Below, piece by piece: positions 1 to 13,315 of a stretch of 64,000 nt of DNA (within the stretch, counting starts at the first letter, position 1; every line of letters starts with the position of its first letter). This DNA is from Emergomyces orientalis. Lineage: Eukaryota; Ascomycota; Eurotiomycetes; Onygenales; Ajellomycetaceae. Position numbers and translations under genes: made by a program. The stretch covers positions 723,378 to 787,377 of the forward strand of contig MOWL01000004.1 of NCBI GenBank assembly GCA_002110485.1. Direction: 5' to 3'. The notes under the pieces are model-generated. The model saw only the letters and a list, made by a program, of their open reading frames with translations. It searched no databases and was not told the DNA's origin.

Positions 1-3000
1 TCAATTACCACACAAGATTTTTTGAACGAGGCCACCAAAATCATGGACATAATACGGGCCAGGGGAGGCGGCACTCATAGCCATGGTTTGTCGAGTGTTG
101 AAGAGACTGAACGTTTGAGTGAGCCAGCAAGTGATGCAGAATACTCCTATGACGAGGAGCAAGAGGATTCGACGCAGGAAGAGTTTTCGAGGCCGCCCAG
201 TCGCGAAGGGGTTGTTGATCTTCGCAAAGTAAGAGAACAACCACGTAAACAGCATCCGCGGATAGTGAGTCATTTGAAGAAGTTTGAGGATGAAGATGAT
301 TTTGAGCTTTATATGGGTGGCTCGGTCATGTCTTTGCGTCTCGATCGGGAGCGGAATGTGGCTACATATGCCATTCATAAGCAGGAAGGAAATGAGGAAG
401 AGAATGGTGATACTGTTCAGAGCAGCCCAAAGAACATACGCATACGAGGACGGTCTACCTCAGGGAAAGGGGGAACAAGCTCATCATCGAATCGTCATGA
501 CGGTGCGGATTCCCAGCGGGAAATATCATCGCAGAGGTCGACTGGAAACTCATTACCTACAGCATCTTCCCGAGGCTCTTCGAGCGGATCGGGGGCAAAG
601 GGGATTATATCTTCGGATATGATAGCCCACTTAATTCCCGAGCAGGTAGGTGCGATGACGTATGATCGCTCTGCGCATACCTGGGTGAAGGGGGGAGATG
701 CGATGGTACATGCAGAAGAGAAGCCCGCGTTGCTGTCGAAGGCGGCGGAAGCCGACATCATCATCAGTGAAGAAGACCCGTTCAAAGATATTCCAGACCT
801 TAGTGTTGATGAACTGCAAGAACTTATGGCTGCGCAGACGTTTTCTTCGCCGGCTACGGCGAAGGGGAAATGGTGTTCCATGACCGCTGCTTTTGGTGAG
901 CGGGGAGGCGATGGTCAGAAAGAGCGGCAGGAGCAGCAGCATGAGGAGGAGGAACAGCGCCAGCAGATTCCTCATTTCCGACCAAATACCCGAGACGGTG
1001 CACGATTTGAGACGAGTTCTGTGCAATCGAAATCTACGCGGTTTACGTCGAGCTGTCCCAAGCCTGAAACTAGGGCTACGTCTTGGGGGAGTGAGGAGTT
1101 AGCTGGGATGCCTGCGCCAGGTCAGCTTGCTGGGGTTAATGATTTGGGAAGTTGCTTAAAGCGTGGTGGTGGTCAGGTTCCCAGCCACGAAAAGCGTGGC
1201 CGGGTAGCTACGATCTCGTTCTCGTCCCCGCTTGTATCTCACGTAGCGTACCGGGAAGACTCGCTTAGCCCTGTCGACTTGCTACATCGGCCGTTGCCAT
1301 CCTCTCTACAACATGACCACTTCGGATCCAATCACGTCAGGGATTCGCAAAGCCATTCGAGTACCCTGCCGCGCCAATACAACCAAAGCTCACCGTTCAG
1401 GATTTCTTCCCGCCAGAACAGCTCATTCGATAGCCGGACCTTCAGGGGAAGGCCTATCTCCCGTATTGATGAGCAAACGGAAGATTCAGCCAATGATGAC
1501 CCTCTAACACAGAATCATGAACTCTCCGTTATCCAGCTCCTGGGGCATGAGAATCGCTCGATGATTTTACCAGGTAATCTGAACATGGATACCAGTTACA
1601 GCTTCCAGCTTGCTCCGCTGTCGGATTTTACGCTTCATCAAATTGATGAATCCATGCGGCTTGATGTTAGCTATGTGGCTGAACGAACTCACCCAGCCTC
1701 TCTCAGGCAGGTGCATGGGACTTTTACTCTGGCAACTGAAGATTTGATCAAACACATCACCGACACGGAGCCATACGAACCATACTGGGAACATCTACGA
1801 CGACTGACTCTTCGCGGGAAGGGTCTGATAACGCTACACCGACTGAATGATTTCTGCTCGCGACTCGAAGAGCTCGATGCATCGGACAATAACGTTGGGC
1901 AGGTTAGCGGTGTCCCCTCAAGCATTCGCACGCTGAAAATCCCACGGAACTGCCTGTCCAACTTGACATCATGGGGCCATCTGTCTAATCTTCAGTATTT
2001 GGATGTGTCGGGGAACAAGCTGGAGGATCTCGATGCGTTTTCCGGGCTTGTTCATCTGAGGAGTTTGAAGGCTGATGGGAATCGAATTCGGAATATTCGT
2101 GGTATTATGGGGTTGAATGGGTTGTTGACGTTGAAAATGAGAGAGAATTTGGTTGATGAGGTTGATTTTGGGGAGGCGGAGCTGTAAGTTTGATCTCTTT
2201 TGAAATTGTAGTAGAGGGATATAGTTTGCTAACGAAAGTATCAAACTTAAGGACTCGGTTGATAAACCTGGACCTGCGTGATAATCGGCTCACGGGTGTG
2301 CGCAACATTGGATTCATCAAGACTATCGAAAAGCTGGACCTTCGAGGCAATCGTATTCGGCACTTTGAATCAATGGAAGTCCTTCATTGCCTGCACTCAC
2401 TTACCCTATCGAACAATTGCATAGAGAAACTAGATATCGGGAAATTTCCCAATCTCCACCTCCTCTATGCTGATAGGAACCATCTCTCCACGATCACCGG
2501 TCTTGACCAGTGTCATTATCTCGATAGCTTATCCCTTCGGGAACAAACGCTGCCACCTTCTCAACGGTCCGACATTGACCAGCTTCCCCTCGTCCACTTC
2601 GACCTTGGTGCAGCCGCTTCCCTCCGGAAACTATACCTATCATCCAACCTCCTCTCACCGGACCTCCTCGCCCCATCAACTGGAGTCCCCAGCCTACAAT
2701 ACCTCGACATCGCCTCATGCGCCCTGGCAAACCTCTCCAGCGAATTTGGCAGAAGTTTCCCAAACCTGCGAGTCTTGAATCTTAACTTCAACGCGCTCTC
2801 CGATATATCCGGGTTACACGGGCTGACACGACTAAGTCGCGTTTCGTTAGTTGGGAACCGCATTGCGCGGCTCAGGAAGCTCTGTCAGGTTTTGAGATCT
2901 GTTGGTGGCCGCTGTGGAGCGCTAGGTGATGTAGATTTGAGAGGGAATCCGATTACGGTAGGGTTTTATCCGGCGCCTGTTACGGGGAGTGGGAGGGTGT

Positions 3001-3599
3001 GGAGGGATGAGAACGGTGGGCTTGTTGGGGGTGGGAAGATGGGGAGGCGGAGGTATAAACATAGGCATGGGCAGGGGCAAGGGCAGGGGGAGAGGCAACT
3101 GCAGGTTCGGGGAAGGGATGATGAGGATGGAGATGCCAGAGATGAGGATGATGCGGGTTTCCCGACTCTAGGCGGTTGTACAGATATCGCGCGGAAGGGG
3201 CTTGGCGACGAGGTTCATGATTGGGATGAAGCTGACGCCGAAGCTGACGCTGAGGTTGAGATTGAGATCGATGACCATTACACGGTGCCTCCAACAAACG
3301 TCATTGCGGATCGCAAGTATGTTGTGCACCTTGATGAGGCAACGAGGCTGCGGAGAAGGGTTGTAGAGCTTATGGTGCAGGCGGCGGCGGCGGGGAGGTT
3401 GAGGGTGTTGAATGGGCTTCCTGTTGTGAATGGTTTTGCTGGGGGCAGTGTGGGTGATGTCGGGGATGAGGAGGGCAGTGGCGGTAGTGGTGGTGAGAAG
3501 GGGAGGAGTGGGTATGTAAGGAAAGATGAGGTGTGGAAGAGGTTGGAGGAGTTGGGCGTTTTGAAGAAAAAGAAGAGGGCGGTTGGGGTGGATGGTTAA
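1..3599 (+). CDS. cdc11: Cdc11/Nud1-like leucine-rich-repeat scaffold of the septation initiation network (5' end outside window)
   Basis: The reading frame is already open at base 1, so the N-terminus is missing; 1176 residues are visible. Exons are 1-2183 and 2252-3599. The 68-nt intron starts GTAAGT, has a GCTAAC branch point and ends TTAAG; splicing keeps the frame and joins two leucine-rich repeats. The first ~595 residues are hydrophilic, Ser/Arg/Glu-rich and probably disordered. From about residue 597 (nt 1790) to residue ~970 a run of LRRs follows, with units such as LEELDASDNNV, LQYLDVSGNKL and LINLDLRDNRL. The tail is Gly/Asp/Glu-rich with a basic end. In the Cdc11/Nud1 family such a protein sits on the spindle pole body and anchors the kinase cascade that triggers septation and mitotic exit. 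The family call rests on the LRR wording and the disordered-N/LRR-C layout. Another LRR scaffold is possible but less likely. Confidence 0.78.
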
Positions 3600-4267
3600 G
3601 GGGTTTTTGATTTCGCTTGAGGTTTCTGTTTTTCTTCTTCGGCTTCGCTGGGATTACTGGGCGAGATTTGCATAACGTTCATACCTACGCCCCATCAGGC
3701 ACGGCATGCGGATAAAACGGAGTTTTAGGATAGTTTTTGTTTTGATATCTATGGTGTTTTGAGATTGGCGCAGGGACCTTTCTTTTGGGGGGTTGCTTTT
3801 CCCTTCATGGGAGTTTTTCTGTTTACACTGTTGTGTTGCATGTAGCGTGGTTTGGGCTCGGTTTCTGGCCGTTCTTCTTCTTTTTTCTTCTGGTTTTAGA
3901 ATACATTTCTGTGGAATGCTATGAGGCAGGCCTGTTCTTATGGGCTTTGCTGATAGATATTTATTTGACTGCTATTCTCTCGATACGCCATGCAAATATA
4001 TATATCTACATGTAGACATATATATATATTCTTGCTCTCAGATAAGCTGGAGCCAGTTGGCGCAATCAACGCCAGCGAGAAAAACAATACACGGTTCGCA
4101 TAATAAATGGTTGGCTAACTAGTCTCGATGACTTATTTCAATTCAAGCTCATAGAAAAGAATTGAAAAAATGATGTGCAGCGATGGATAAACCAGATTAG
4201 AATATTTCCCCCAAAAGGATGGATAAGTAATAGGACCCCTGACGGGTTCTGAGTCATCAAGTATACT
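3600..4267. other. Intergenic, 3' flank of cdc11
   Basis: No convincing gene seen. The stretch holds T-rich 3' flanking sequence and a (TA)n-like run around 4002-4028. It lies between the cdc11 stop codon and the tRNA gene. Confidence 0.6.
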
Positions 4268-4365
4268 GGTCCTGTGGTCTAGTGGTATGATTCTCGCTTT
4301 GGGTTTGATTTTGATAACGATGCCTAATCTGCGAGAGGCCCCGCGTTCGAACCGCGGCAGGACCC
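4268..4365 (+). tRNA. tRNA-Pro (anticodon TGG) with 26-nt intron
   Basis: A full cloverleaf can be drawn. The acceptor stem is GGTCCTG (4268-4274) with CAGGACC (4358-4364), discriminator C4365. The anticodon stem CTCGC (4293-4297) pairs with GCGAG (4331-4335). The loop begins TT with anticodon TGG at 4300-4302. The T-arm is CCGCG-TTCGAAC-CGCGG (4341-4357). The excess bases 4304-4329 lie one base 3' of the anticodon, the normal site of tRNA introns. A T-run follows at once (4367-4376), fitting an RNA polymerase III terminator. Confidence 0.93.
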
Positions 4366-5245
4366 TTCTTTTTGAGAAAGAAAATATATATTTCTCTTTG
4401 CTTTTTTATATTTATACTTATTTTTATGCTCTGTCCCATTATGCCACTTTTACTTTCTTCGCAGACCTGCCTGGTACCTAGGTCTCTTGACCTGACCTAA
4501 AGAACCATAAATGGGCGCGCTATCGCTATGAGATGAGGATGGATACTAATCGCATCTCTGAACGTTTTAAACATTCCTTTCTACTAAGAACAATGATAGA
4601 AAAGTAGTTGCATTTTACTACTCCCTGCAAAGTTCTCGGGGCAAGGCAGATCTGGCCCTGTCGTCTCACGAGTACTTGGTTCAATAACTACACGCCTGGC
4701 TGGTGGTAATATGACGAGCCGGTCCAGCTCGAAAGGCGGCGTGTTAAAGTTCAATGCTGGGGCGCTTTTGGGTATCGCGAGCAGTGTGCTTGTCGCTCTG
4801 TGTGCTGCTTACCCCAGGGTTTCTTTAATAAGATGTTCTCTTTGAGGACGGGGGGTGAGGAGGGGGGGTGGAGGAGGAGGTTATTGCTAGGGTCACAAAT
4901 CCGAACGCTGGCTCTTCGCGTTTTGTTGTTGGTAGTGAGGTTGCTATGCTTGATTTTGTAATGGTATTTATACATTAATTTTTTTTAATTTCTTTTGCTT
5001 CTTCCTCCCCGTTTTCGTGATACGTAAGTGCTGCTTTTGCTGATATATTGCAGCTGCACAATGTTCTTGACATCCCCGCCCCGGAAGTTGTAGCGTGGAG
5101 CTCGCTATTGTCGTCGTCGTCGTCGTTCGTCGCCGTTTGTCGTCTTCGGTATGGTCTACTACAACTAACTAACCCTGTGGGGGCTGAGTGTATGCTCATG
5201 AAGAGGGTATAAGGTCGACGGCTAAGCGATGTCTGGGAAGAATGT
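4366..5245. other. Intergenic
   Basis: No gene seen. It contains the tRNA terminator, a G-rich stretch near 4850-4880 and a GTC trinucleotide run near 5110-5125. Some of it may be the eroded 5' part of the phosphotransferase-like pseudogene that follows, but I could not read a frame there. Confidence 0.5.
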
Positions 5246-6478
5246 TTGAATCTCAATGTGAAGAGTGTAGTTGTTATCGAGGCTAAGGTTGCTAGAGTTA
5301 ATATGCTGGGCTATGATAAGCTCTACTATATGGATGGTTACCCTGAGGGCATAGCTCTGACGATGGAAACAGTGTCTTCGCCGGAATCTGGGGCGGATAG
5401 TATTACCCGCAAATTCGCTCTTGGTCCATCAGCCGACAGCTTGTTTTGGGTGGATGGGAGAGGTGTGTTGGACATAGATCGTGATCCATGTATGTATAAG
5501 GCATATGCACCCCCTAACCAAGACCAGAGTAACAGTTGGAACTCGGAAATGCCAGGGAAAACTGCAACAGATTTCGTTTCCGCCATCGCGAATCGCGAGA
5601 TAGCTTGCATTCAAAAGCATATCACAAACGAACCCAGGATTCTAAACTTTGGTGGACAGAATGATACAGATACGGCACATGGAGCCCATATCCGTTTGCT
5701 CGAAAAGAAGCTCACCGCCATTCCATACATCCTACCTCGGCCACCACAATATCTGCCGTCCTGTCCTGCTGCAACGCTATCCCCACATAGATAACATCTT
5801 TGTGGACAACGCTGATCCGACAAACATATTAGCAATATAATTGACTGGCAGGCAAACCTCAGCGGCACCGCTGTATCTCCAAGCGAGATTTCCCTCAGTG
5901 TTGGACTACGAAGACCAAGGCCCATATCCTCAGGGTGCTGTTCAACCTCAACTTCCCGACAATTATGATTGTCTATCCGAGCAAGAAAAAGCGCAGGCAA
6001 AAGAACAGCATTCCCGCTTTTGCCTTAAAGAAAATTCTACGAGCTGGCTTCTAGGAAATATTAAACGGGGATGTTACCAGGGCTATGGATGCTATGCGCG
6101 CGCAACAATGATGATCCGGTTGTTCGTTCATCTTTTTCATCTACTGGGCCAGACGGCTGTGGAACGGGCCGATTCCAGCGCAATAACTTCTTATTCGGAT
6201 ATATGAGATGTGGGACTTGATTTGTATGAGTCGGGGATTTGAGAAACCCCCCCCCCCCCCCCTTTTTTTCCGTTTAATGATACTCCAGAGGAAATTTCCA
6301 GGCACCACTGGGAGACGGCGCGGGTGTGGGCGGAGGCGTATAAGGAGTTTCGTAACCCTCTTGCACAAGTGGGTGTGGTGGTGTTGTGAAGGATGGGTGG
6401 GTGTCTCATGAGGAGCATGAGGAGGCCTTGCGCGTGTTTAATGAGTGTAAAGGGAAGTTGAAGGAGCGGAGGAAGTAA
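5246..6478 (+). pseudogene. Decayed aminoglycoside-phosphotransferase-like (AIM9-type) gene
   Basis: Pieces of one protein family appear in order but in different frames. GPSADSLFWVDGRG lies near 5421-5463 and HIDNIFVDNADP near 5784-5820. IIDWQ at about 5838-5852 shifts frame into APLYLQARFPSVLDY (about 5868-5912). After the 16-C run (6247-6262) comes HHWETARVWAEAYKEF, and after another one-base shift GWVSHEEHEEALRVF ends at TAA 6476-6478. The H-x-D-N and I-D-W patterns resemble the catalytic loop and Mg-binding motif of APH-fold kinases, a family much expanded in Onygenales. The N-terminal ATP-binding lobe is not found. At least three frame breaks make it a pseudogene. A gene with unrecognised introns is less likely because the breaks lack splice sites. 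Confidence 0.62.
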
Positions 6479-8425
6479 GGTCGATGAGGTTTTGTATGTT
6501 TTTGGATTAGGGGGTTTTTATTTTTATTTTTATTTTTATTTTTATTTTTTATCTTTATATTTCATTTTCATTTCTACTCTATTTATTTTTTGTTCGTGCT
6601 GCCCAGCATAAACGACCTATACTGGACGCAGTGAAAGGTAATTTTACTTAACGAGGGCTCGAGTTTAACTACCCTGGCTGGCGTTCGGGGTAGCAGCTCG
6701 TTATATGAAACCTACGCAGCTACAGGCTAAGAACAGCAAGGTCAGGTCAATCTGAGAGTCCAGTTCGGCTCCTCCCGCTCTGGCACATATGGATACTGAC
6801 TAACTACTAACTACTCCAGCAAATATACCCAGGACATACGAGGATATAAAGCGTCAAGTAACGAAAAATCTTTACACCAGAACAGCGTACATAGTACCTA
6901 CATACATATATAACCACACATATACAGAACAGGTCGTTAATAAATCTCTCATATTAAAACAATCACTGGCACCAGAGCATATTCTATTTCAATACAGCTA
7001 ACCAACCAACCATGCTAACTAATTTGAAAACAATGTGCCTGGCCGGGCAGAGGATGTACCTAGTTATGTATCATCATCAGATCGTTTTTCATTTTTCATT
7101 TCATTTTTCAGACAAGCTCAGCGTGTCTATGTGCTGTAGTCGAGCGCGTGGGAGCAGGGCGGGGATTGATTGGGCGGGTGGAGAGAGCTGGAGCTGCCAG
7201 TTTTACCGGGGGGGATTTTCTTGTCTTTTTCTTGTCTTTTCTGGCATAGGGGGCATAGGGGGCATAGGGGGGCCATCCATGCCAATAAAGCCCGCAGCTA
7301 AGTTGTTAACTACTAGTCACTAATTTGCACGAACTGTGCTTGGGGTTGCTTGGAGCGGTTTGGAGTATTGTTAGTATTGTTTGTTTTTATACGGAGTAAC
7401 TAGGTGTAGTTACTGGATATGAAACGTGGAGTGGAATTGCAATTGCAGTGGCTGGAGAGGAATAGATAAAAAACAAATAAATGTTCTGGGCCCCGCTGAG
7501 CCCATGGATGTATCTTGCGCTGGAAATAGTATGGGGAGTGACATTGTTACCAGCTGCCGGAAACTAGACACCGAGGTATCTCCACATCTGAGATATATGC
7601 CATTATGTTATTGTAATTCGTGCTGTATTTTAATCTTCTATCCAGTCTCCACAGCTACCGATGTGGCTCAACTCCCAAACTCCCCCAGACCACAGCACAC
7701 CAGCTCAGCACATGGGGCAATCAGCCGTTGTGATTAACAGGAGCTAGACAAGACGGGCTGATATTGGCCCAGACGATTGGCTGCTGCAGGTAGTTTTGGC
7801 AGAGTAGTTAACTCGTACAAGCTTTTTTGAGTTTTGTTTTTTTTTTTTGATCTTTTCTCTTCCAAAATTTATTATTATAATTATTCTTCTCTTTCTTCTT
7901 AATATCTGAGGTATCTTCTTGCTGTTGAATTTCCACCGGCATTCTTCTTTAATCTCTATTATATTATTTATTTTAATTATTATACGGGAACAGCCCAATT
8001 AAAATAATTAAAATAGCTATAACTTATATATTGAGAACAATATCCGAGGGAAGCACTGCAACCGTTTCCCCTTTTTCTATAACTATATATATTTCTTCTT
8101 GCGGTTGAACTTTTTATTTTTTATTTTTTGAGTTTTTCTACAGCCCAGTCACCAGCCACCACCATCATTCCCCCATCTCATCATCCACCATCCATCATCA
8201 GGCAAAAGGACGATCAAAAGACAAATCACTCGCCTCATCCATCCCCAAGCCAAACTCGGTCAACTCGGTCAACTTCAATATCCAAACCACACAAACCTCA
8301 ATATTCTTTAATTCTTCTATTCTTCTATTCCTTTTTCTTCTTTTCTTCTTCTTCTTCTTCTTCTTTTCTACTTCCCTTATCCTGGTTCCCCCGATAATCC
8401 CACTGGCGTGACCAATGTCCTCCCC
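6479..8425. other. Long leader/promoter region of kcs1
   Basis: No gene seen in 1.9 kb. It holds five TTTTTA units (6515-6544), three GGCATAG-type repeats near 7244-7270, a TACGGAGTA box (7390-7398), AT-rich sequence 7820-8030, and a long CT-rich tract (about 8318-8392) directly before the kcs1 start. CT-rich tracts of this kind commonly precede fungal start codons. Confidence 0.55.
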
Positions 8426-9429
8426 ATGTCAACGCCTTCTTCCGCTCCCGTTGATCCCTCGTCCACAACCCTGGTGACACCTGCGCCCGATGCCCCTCAT
8501 GATTCGAGCTGTCTGCAATCTAAATGTAAATCTAATTCCAAGCCTAAACCCCCTGGCCGCTGCCCGCTCAGCCAACAGCCTGCCCACGTTGCCCACGTTG
8601 CTCTCCGCGCTCCCACTACTACGAAGACTTCTCCAACTACGACTGCGACTAATGATGCCCCTACACCTCATGCAGGCCGGTTAAAACCTCCCAATGTCTC
8701 GATCCCTCTTAAACGGACAAACACTGCTCCTGCTAAGCATTTCTTCTCCTCCTCCTCCTCCTCCTCCTCCTCCTCCCCTCTGTCTTCTGCCCCCTCCGTA
8801 ATCTCCTCCTCATTTCGACCCCGGAGCCCCCAATTGTCCGAGCGAGAAAGTATTTTTGCCACGCATTACCTGCCCTCAGACAACGATGTAAATAATACTC
8901 CTGCCCAAAGGGACGTGGGAAGAAGAGGCCCATCCAAACTTCGCCAGCAATTGCTACAGTTTGGGTCAGGGCCTGGCTTAGAAGAGTCTGCTACAGGAGG
9001 GCGGCAAGTGGAAGAAGAAAAGGAAGAAGAAGGACAGGGACAGTTATCACCGTTATCGTTGACGACACTGCAGACGGCTGCGGAAAGTGGAAAATTCCGC
9101 GGGCAGAATTATAGTAATAATAATAACGACGACGACGACGACGACACAAACACAAACACAAACAAAAATATTAATATTAATATTAATATTACCAACAACA
9201 ACAATATTGGCGGCAACACTCTGCAGCTTCCTGACCGTCGGCAAGATGGCAATGCTCCTTGCCTGTCCACTGACCCCGTGCGGAAGGACAGCTTCAAGTC
9301 GATTTCTTCTTCTCCGTCTTCGTCTTCGTTTCTCCCGCGCTCTTCTCCCTTGCCACCCTCGCGTCCCCGACTGTCTCCCCCGCCTCTCGTTCCGATGACG
9401 ACCACCCAGCTTCCGCAGCGAGCCTGCGG

Positions 9430-9460
<31 letters not shown>

Positions 9461-12400
9461 GGTGGTGGTGGGATTATCCCTTCCAATCACCCTCACGGAA
9501 TTGACACCTTCTTCCAATCCCCTTCACGTACGACTAATTCCCCGTCCGCAGAACACCCACCACCACCCCGGATTTCTAGAGCAAGGACTTGGGACTCACT
9601 TGACACCGTTTCTCCATACTCCCCGGATTCTCAAAGAGATAAAGTTAAAAGTACTACCCTAGCTACCCCTGCTACAAGTACACCTTCGACTACGACAAGT
9701 TCCAGCAAAATGTCGGCGAGCTCGATGGCCACTAAGCCATTGCCCAGGGAAAATACTAGCAGGGTGCAGGCATCATCAACAACCTCCACGCAGCCACCCG
9801 ACCAGGCGCAGTCCCAATCCCGGGCCCGGGCCAGGGGCCACTCCTCTGATTCCCGTCGAGATCGTCCTTCCACGCGAAGCTCGAGCAAGAACCACCATTC
9901 ACGCCAAGAGACTTCTATCGAAGCTGATCTGGCCAATGCTGAGCCAGCTGCTCACGTTCGGAGTCGCAAATCAAGCCACTATCTAGGTCTATTTAAAGAG
10001 AATACAAAGTCTCCCGAACGCAAAAAACGGGATGAGCGTCTCGTGGAGCGGGCCGTTAGAGACCAGGAACGTCAACATGGTGGCGAAAGGAATTATTCTG
10101 GCGAGCGGGGAAGACTGTTTCCTGCAGCTGAGGGTTCTTCTTCTTCTTCTTCGTCGCGGTCTCAGGTTATACTCCTCCCCCCAGGCGTATCAGGGCCCCA
10201 CCAGTTACAACGGGAGGACGACGATACTTCGCACGATGAAGATGGACGAGGTGCTGTAGCTGACTCCACTGGCACTACTCCTACCCAACGCGCCACGCGA
10301 CACCCGCTTCATACCGATAGCACAGAAGAAAAGCCACGCATAGATAGGTGGAGGAAGGTTCCTGTTGAACTCCTGGACGAAATTAAGAATTACCGCGGCT
10401 TCGTTTCTCCCTCAGCAAGCAGCTTGCCCACCCCAATCTTGGATCGTGGATCGCCTCTTGTTTTCGGATCGGATTCCACTTTCGAAAGTAATTCTGCAGG
10501 GTCTGACACCACCCAGCGTCTCATAGGGGAGGGCTCTGAAAGCTACGAGGACGAGGAACGGATCTCTTCCGCACTCTACTTCCCACACCAACGCCCGGAA
10601 TCAGAAGAGGCCGAGGTCGAGGTCGAGGTCGAGCGGCTCCAGACACCGGAGGAAGAGGAACTTCCCGAGGAGGAGCTCGAGCGATTGTCCATCGGGGAAG
10701 TTCGTGAGGTTGTGCCAAACGAGCCACCCAACCATGTGGATATATCTTTGCATTCGGACGGTGACACTAAACTCTTCCATGGAGACCTACCGAAGGCCCC
10801 TGAGGTGCAGGCCAGTGAAATGAATGACCGCTCACTGACCACGATTTCAGAGTTGGGCCTTGAATCAACGTCTGAGTCTGAATTTGGCTCAGCGGATGAG
10901 AGTGGGCTCTCTGCTCGTGAGGAAGAATCTAGTTTAACAGACGATGCAGGGGCTATGCCAGCTACTGCGGCGCAGCACCACCACCATCAACATCCTACAC
11001 GCCCTAGACGAAAACACCCGCATGCGCCTACAGCGCCGCTTGGAGCTGTCGAGCTAAAGCCGTATCGACATCAAGTGGGTGGCCATACCACAGTATTTAG
11101 ATTTTCCCGACGAGCTGTCTGTAAGCAATTGAACAATCGTGAGAATGAGTTTTATGAGCGGATTGAGCGCAGGCATCCGGAGATGTTGATGTTCCTTGCA
11201 AGGTTCGTCTCGTGGTTCCCCCTTCTTTCCGCCCTGGACCTCGCATAGATAGATTGATGTGTTATGATTAACCGGTTGCTAATGGCGCGTTATTCACCTT
11301 GCTGTAGATATATTGGCGTTCTCAACGTAACATTCTCCAAAGGCCCAAAGCGACCAAAAAATAAACCCGATGAGACTCCCATTGAAAACGGAGCTGCTTC
11401 CTCCACTTCCCCGAAAAACGGCACTGAGAAAACCCCGGAGGTTTCGAAAGAAACCAAAAACATTGAAAGTTCGCGAATCTTTAGCCAATCGCAAGTTACC
11501 GGGGTTATTCCAAAGGTGATCCTTGAGAATAACCGACATATAATTCCGTTAGATCTTTTTACCTCTTCTGGGTCTCCGGACAGTAGAGATACTTCTAGCA
11601 CCCGGCAAACCGCTGGTTATGACGACGTTGCGCTCAAGTCGGTGTCGTCATCGTCCACCAGTACACCTCCTCTAAAAAGGCATGGAGCAAGCTGGGGCGC
11701 GACAACTGTGAATACAAAACTACAGGAACAGGTTCTCAGGGAGGTTTTTGCTCCGCCCCCAATTCACCATCATCGCCGCCACGCCCGTGGACATCACTCC
11801 TTGTCTAGACTGCGGGCTGAGGCCTCACGAAGGCGTAGCCATGTTTCGATAGATCGCCCTTCCTCGCAGGGCGACAGCTCTACTCGCAACGTCCGCGAAG
11901 GATCGATGCCTCCACTCCGAATGAACCGGGACGAGGACAAGCAAGAAACCAACTTATCGTCGGCGGCTTCTACGATCGTGAATGGGGATACTACACATGC
12001 GCTGGAGAAAATCCAGACTGAAGAAACACCATATCGTCCTAAAGTCTTGGCACCGACTAGTTCTCATCGGATAAGGCGGCGCCACTCTGGTAGCGGGCTC
12101 GAAAGAAAACGAAGCATGAGCACAAGCAAGGCTGGAGACCTTGTTTATTTTGATGACGAGGGGTATGGTGGGGATAAGGAAGATGAGATCTTCAGGATGG
12201 AGCCGGAAGCGGTGCCACCGCCTGCTTCTTCGCAACCTGTTACTAACACTGCCTTTGTTTTTGATGAGTCTTCTTCCGGAAATCAAGAAGGGCAAGGAGA
12301 AACTACTTTGGAGTTGGCCACTCCACGCCAAAACAAGAAATTATCTGTCGCTTTGGAGACATCCGTTGGGGGCCCTGTGCGTCTCCCTGTAAACCCCAAA

Positions 12401-13315
12401 GAAGCACGGACGACGCGGGATGAGCGGGTTCAGTTCTTCCTGCTTCTTGAAGACCTTACTGCCGGAATGAATAGGCCGTGTGTACTCGACCTAAAAATGG
12501 GCACTCGTCAGTATGGAATCGAGGCCGATGAGAAAAAGAAGAAATCTCAGAGACGCAAGTGCCAAACTACTACGTCGCAGCAACTGGGCGTGCGGCTTTG
12601 TGGGATGCAGGTTTGGAATATAAAGAAACAAGACTATCTTTTCGAGGATAAATATTTCGGGCGTGACCTCACGGCAGGACGACAGTTCCAGGACGCACTC
12701 ACGAGGTTCTTGTATGATGGCGTTAGCTATTCTAGCGTTACGAAGAAGATTCCTATTATCCTCGACAAACTCGCTCGGCTGGAGAGTATGGTGCGGCGAC
12801 TACCTGGTTACAGGCTTTACGCCAGTAGCCTCTTGATCCTCTACGATGGGGAAAAATCCGTAGAACCAGAGAAACCCGATGATGCCACGACGACCGGGGG
12901 TGATCGTGACCCTGGAAAACTGCAGAAAAAGGGAACAGCAGCAGCAGACGATAAGGAAGGCCACAACAACTCCGGCCTCCGTGTGAAAATCGTCGATTTC
13001 GCCAACTGCATCACAGGCGAGGATGGCATACCGCCCAACGCGCCCTGCCCGCCCCATCACCCGCATGACATCGATCGCGGATACCTGCGCGGCTTGCGCT
13101 CGCTGCGGATGTACTTCCAGCGCATATTGAAGGAGATTAACGATGAGGATTATGTTGAGAGGGGGGAAGGAGAGGGGATGGCGTTTGTGCCGCGTGGCAG
13201 GGCGGGGATGGGGATGGGGATGGGAATAGGTAGGGCGAATGGGGGTGATGGGTATGATGGTGGGTTTTGGGAGGAGGGGGTTATGGATAGTGATCCTGGG
13301 GAGGTTAGTGTTTAG
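8426..13315 (+). CDS. kcs1: Inositol hexakisphosphate kinase Kcs1 (IPK family)
   Basis: Exons 8426-11202 and 11308-13315 (105-nt intron, GTTCGT...CTGTAG) encode 1594 residues. The ATG at 8426 is the first in frame; the frame opens slightly upstream. The first ~870 residues are low-complexity: poly-Ser, an Asn/Asp/Thr run near nt 9110-9200, and a Val/Gly run near 9430-9470. The kinase part starts with LKPYRHQVGGH (around nt 11055) and contains the family signature P-x-x-x-D-x-K-x-G as PCVLDLKMGTRQYG (nt about 12478-12519) and the late KIVDFANC motif (nt about 12987-13010). Kcs1 phosphorylates IP6 to inositol pyrophosphates (5-IP7), which affect phosphate sensing, vacuoles and telomeres. The protein is longer than the yeast enzyme because of the disordered N-terminus. 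The Gly-Met-rich C-terminal tail is not conserved-looking. Confidence 0.93.

Noticed and set aside
8128..8397. Open frame upstream of kcs1
   Set aside because: Low-complexity Ser/His/Pro then Phe/Ser from the CT-rich tract; it looks like 5' leader, not a gene.
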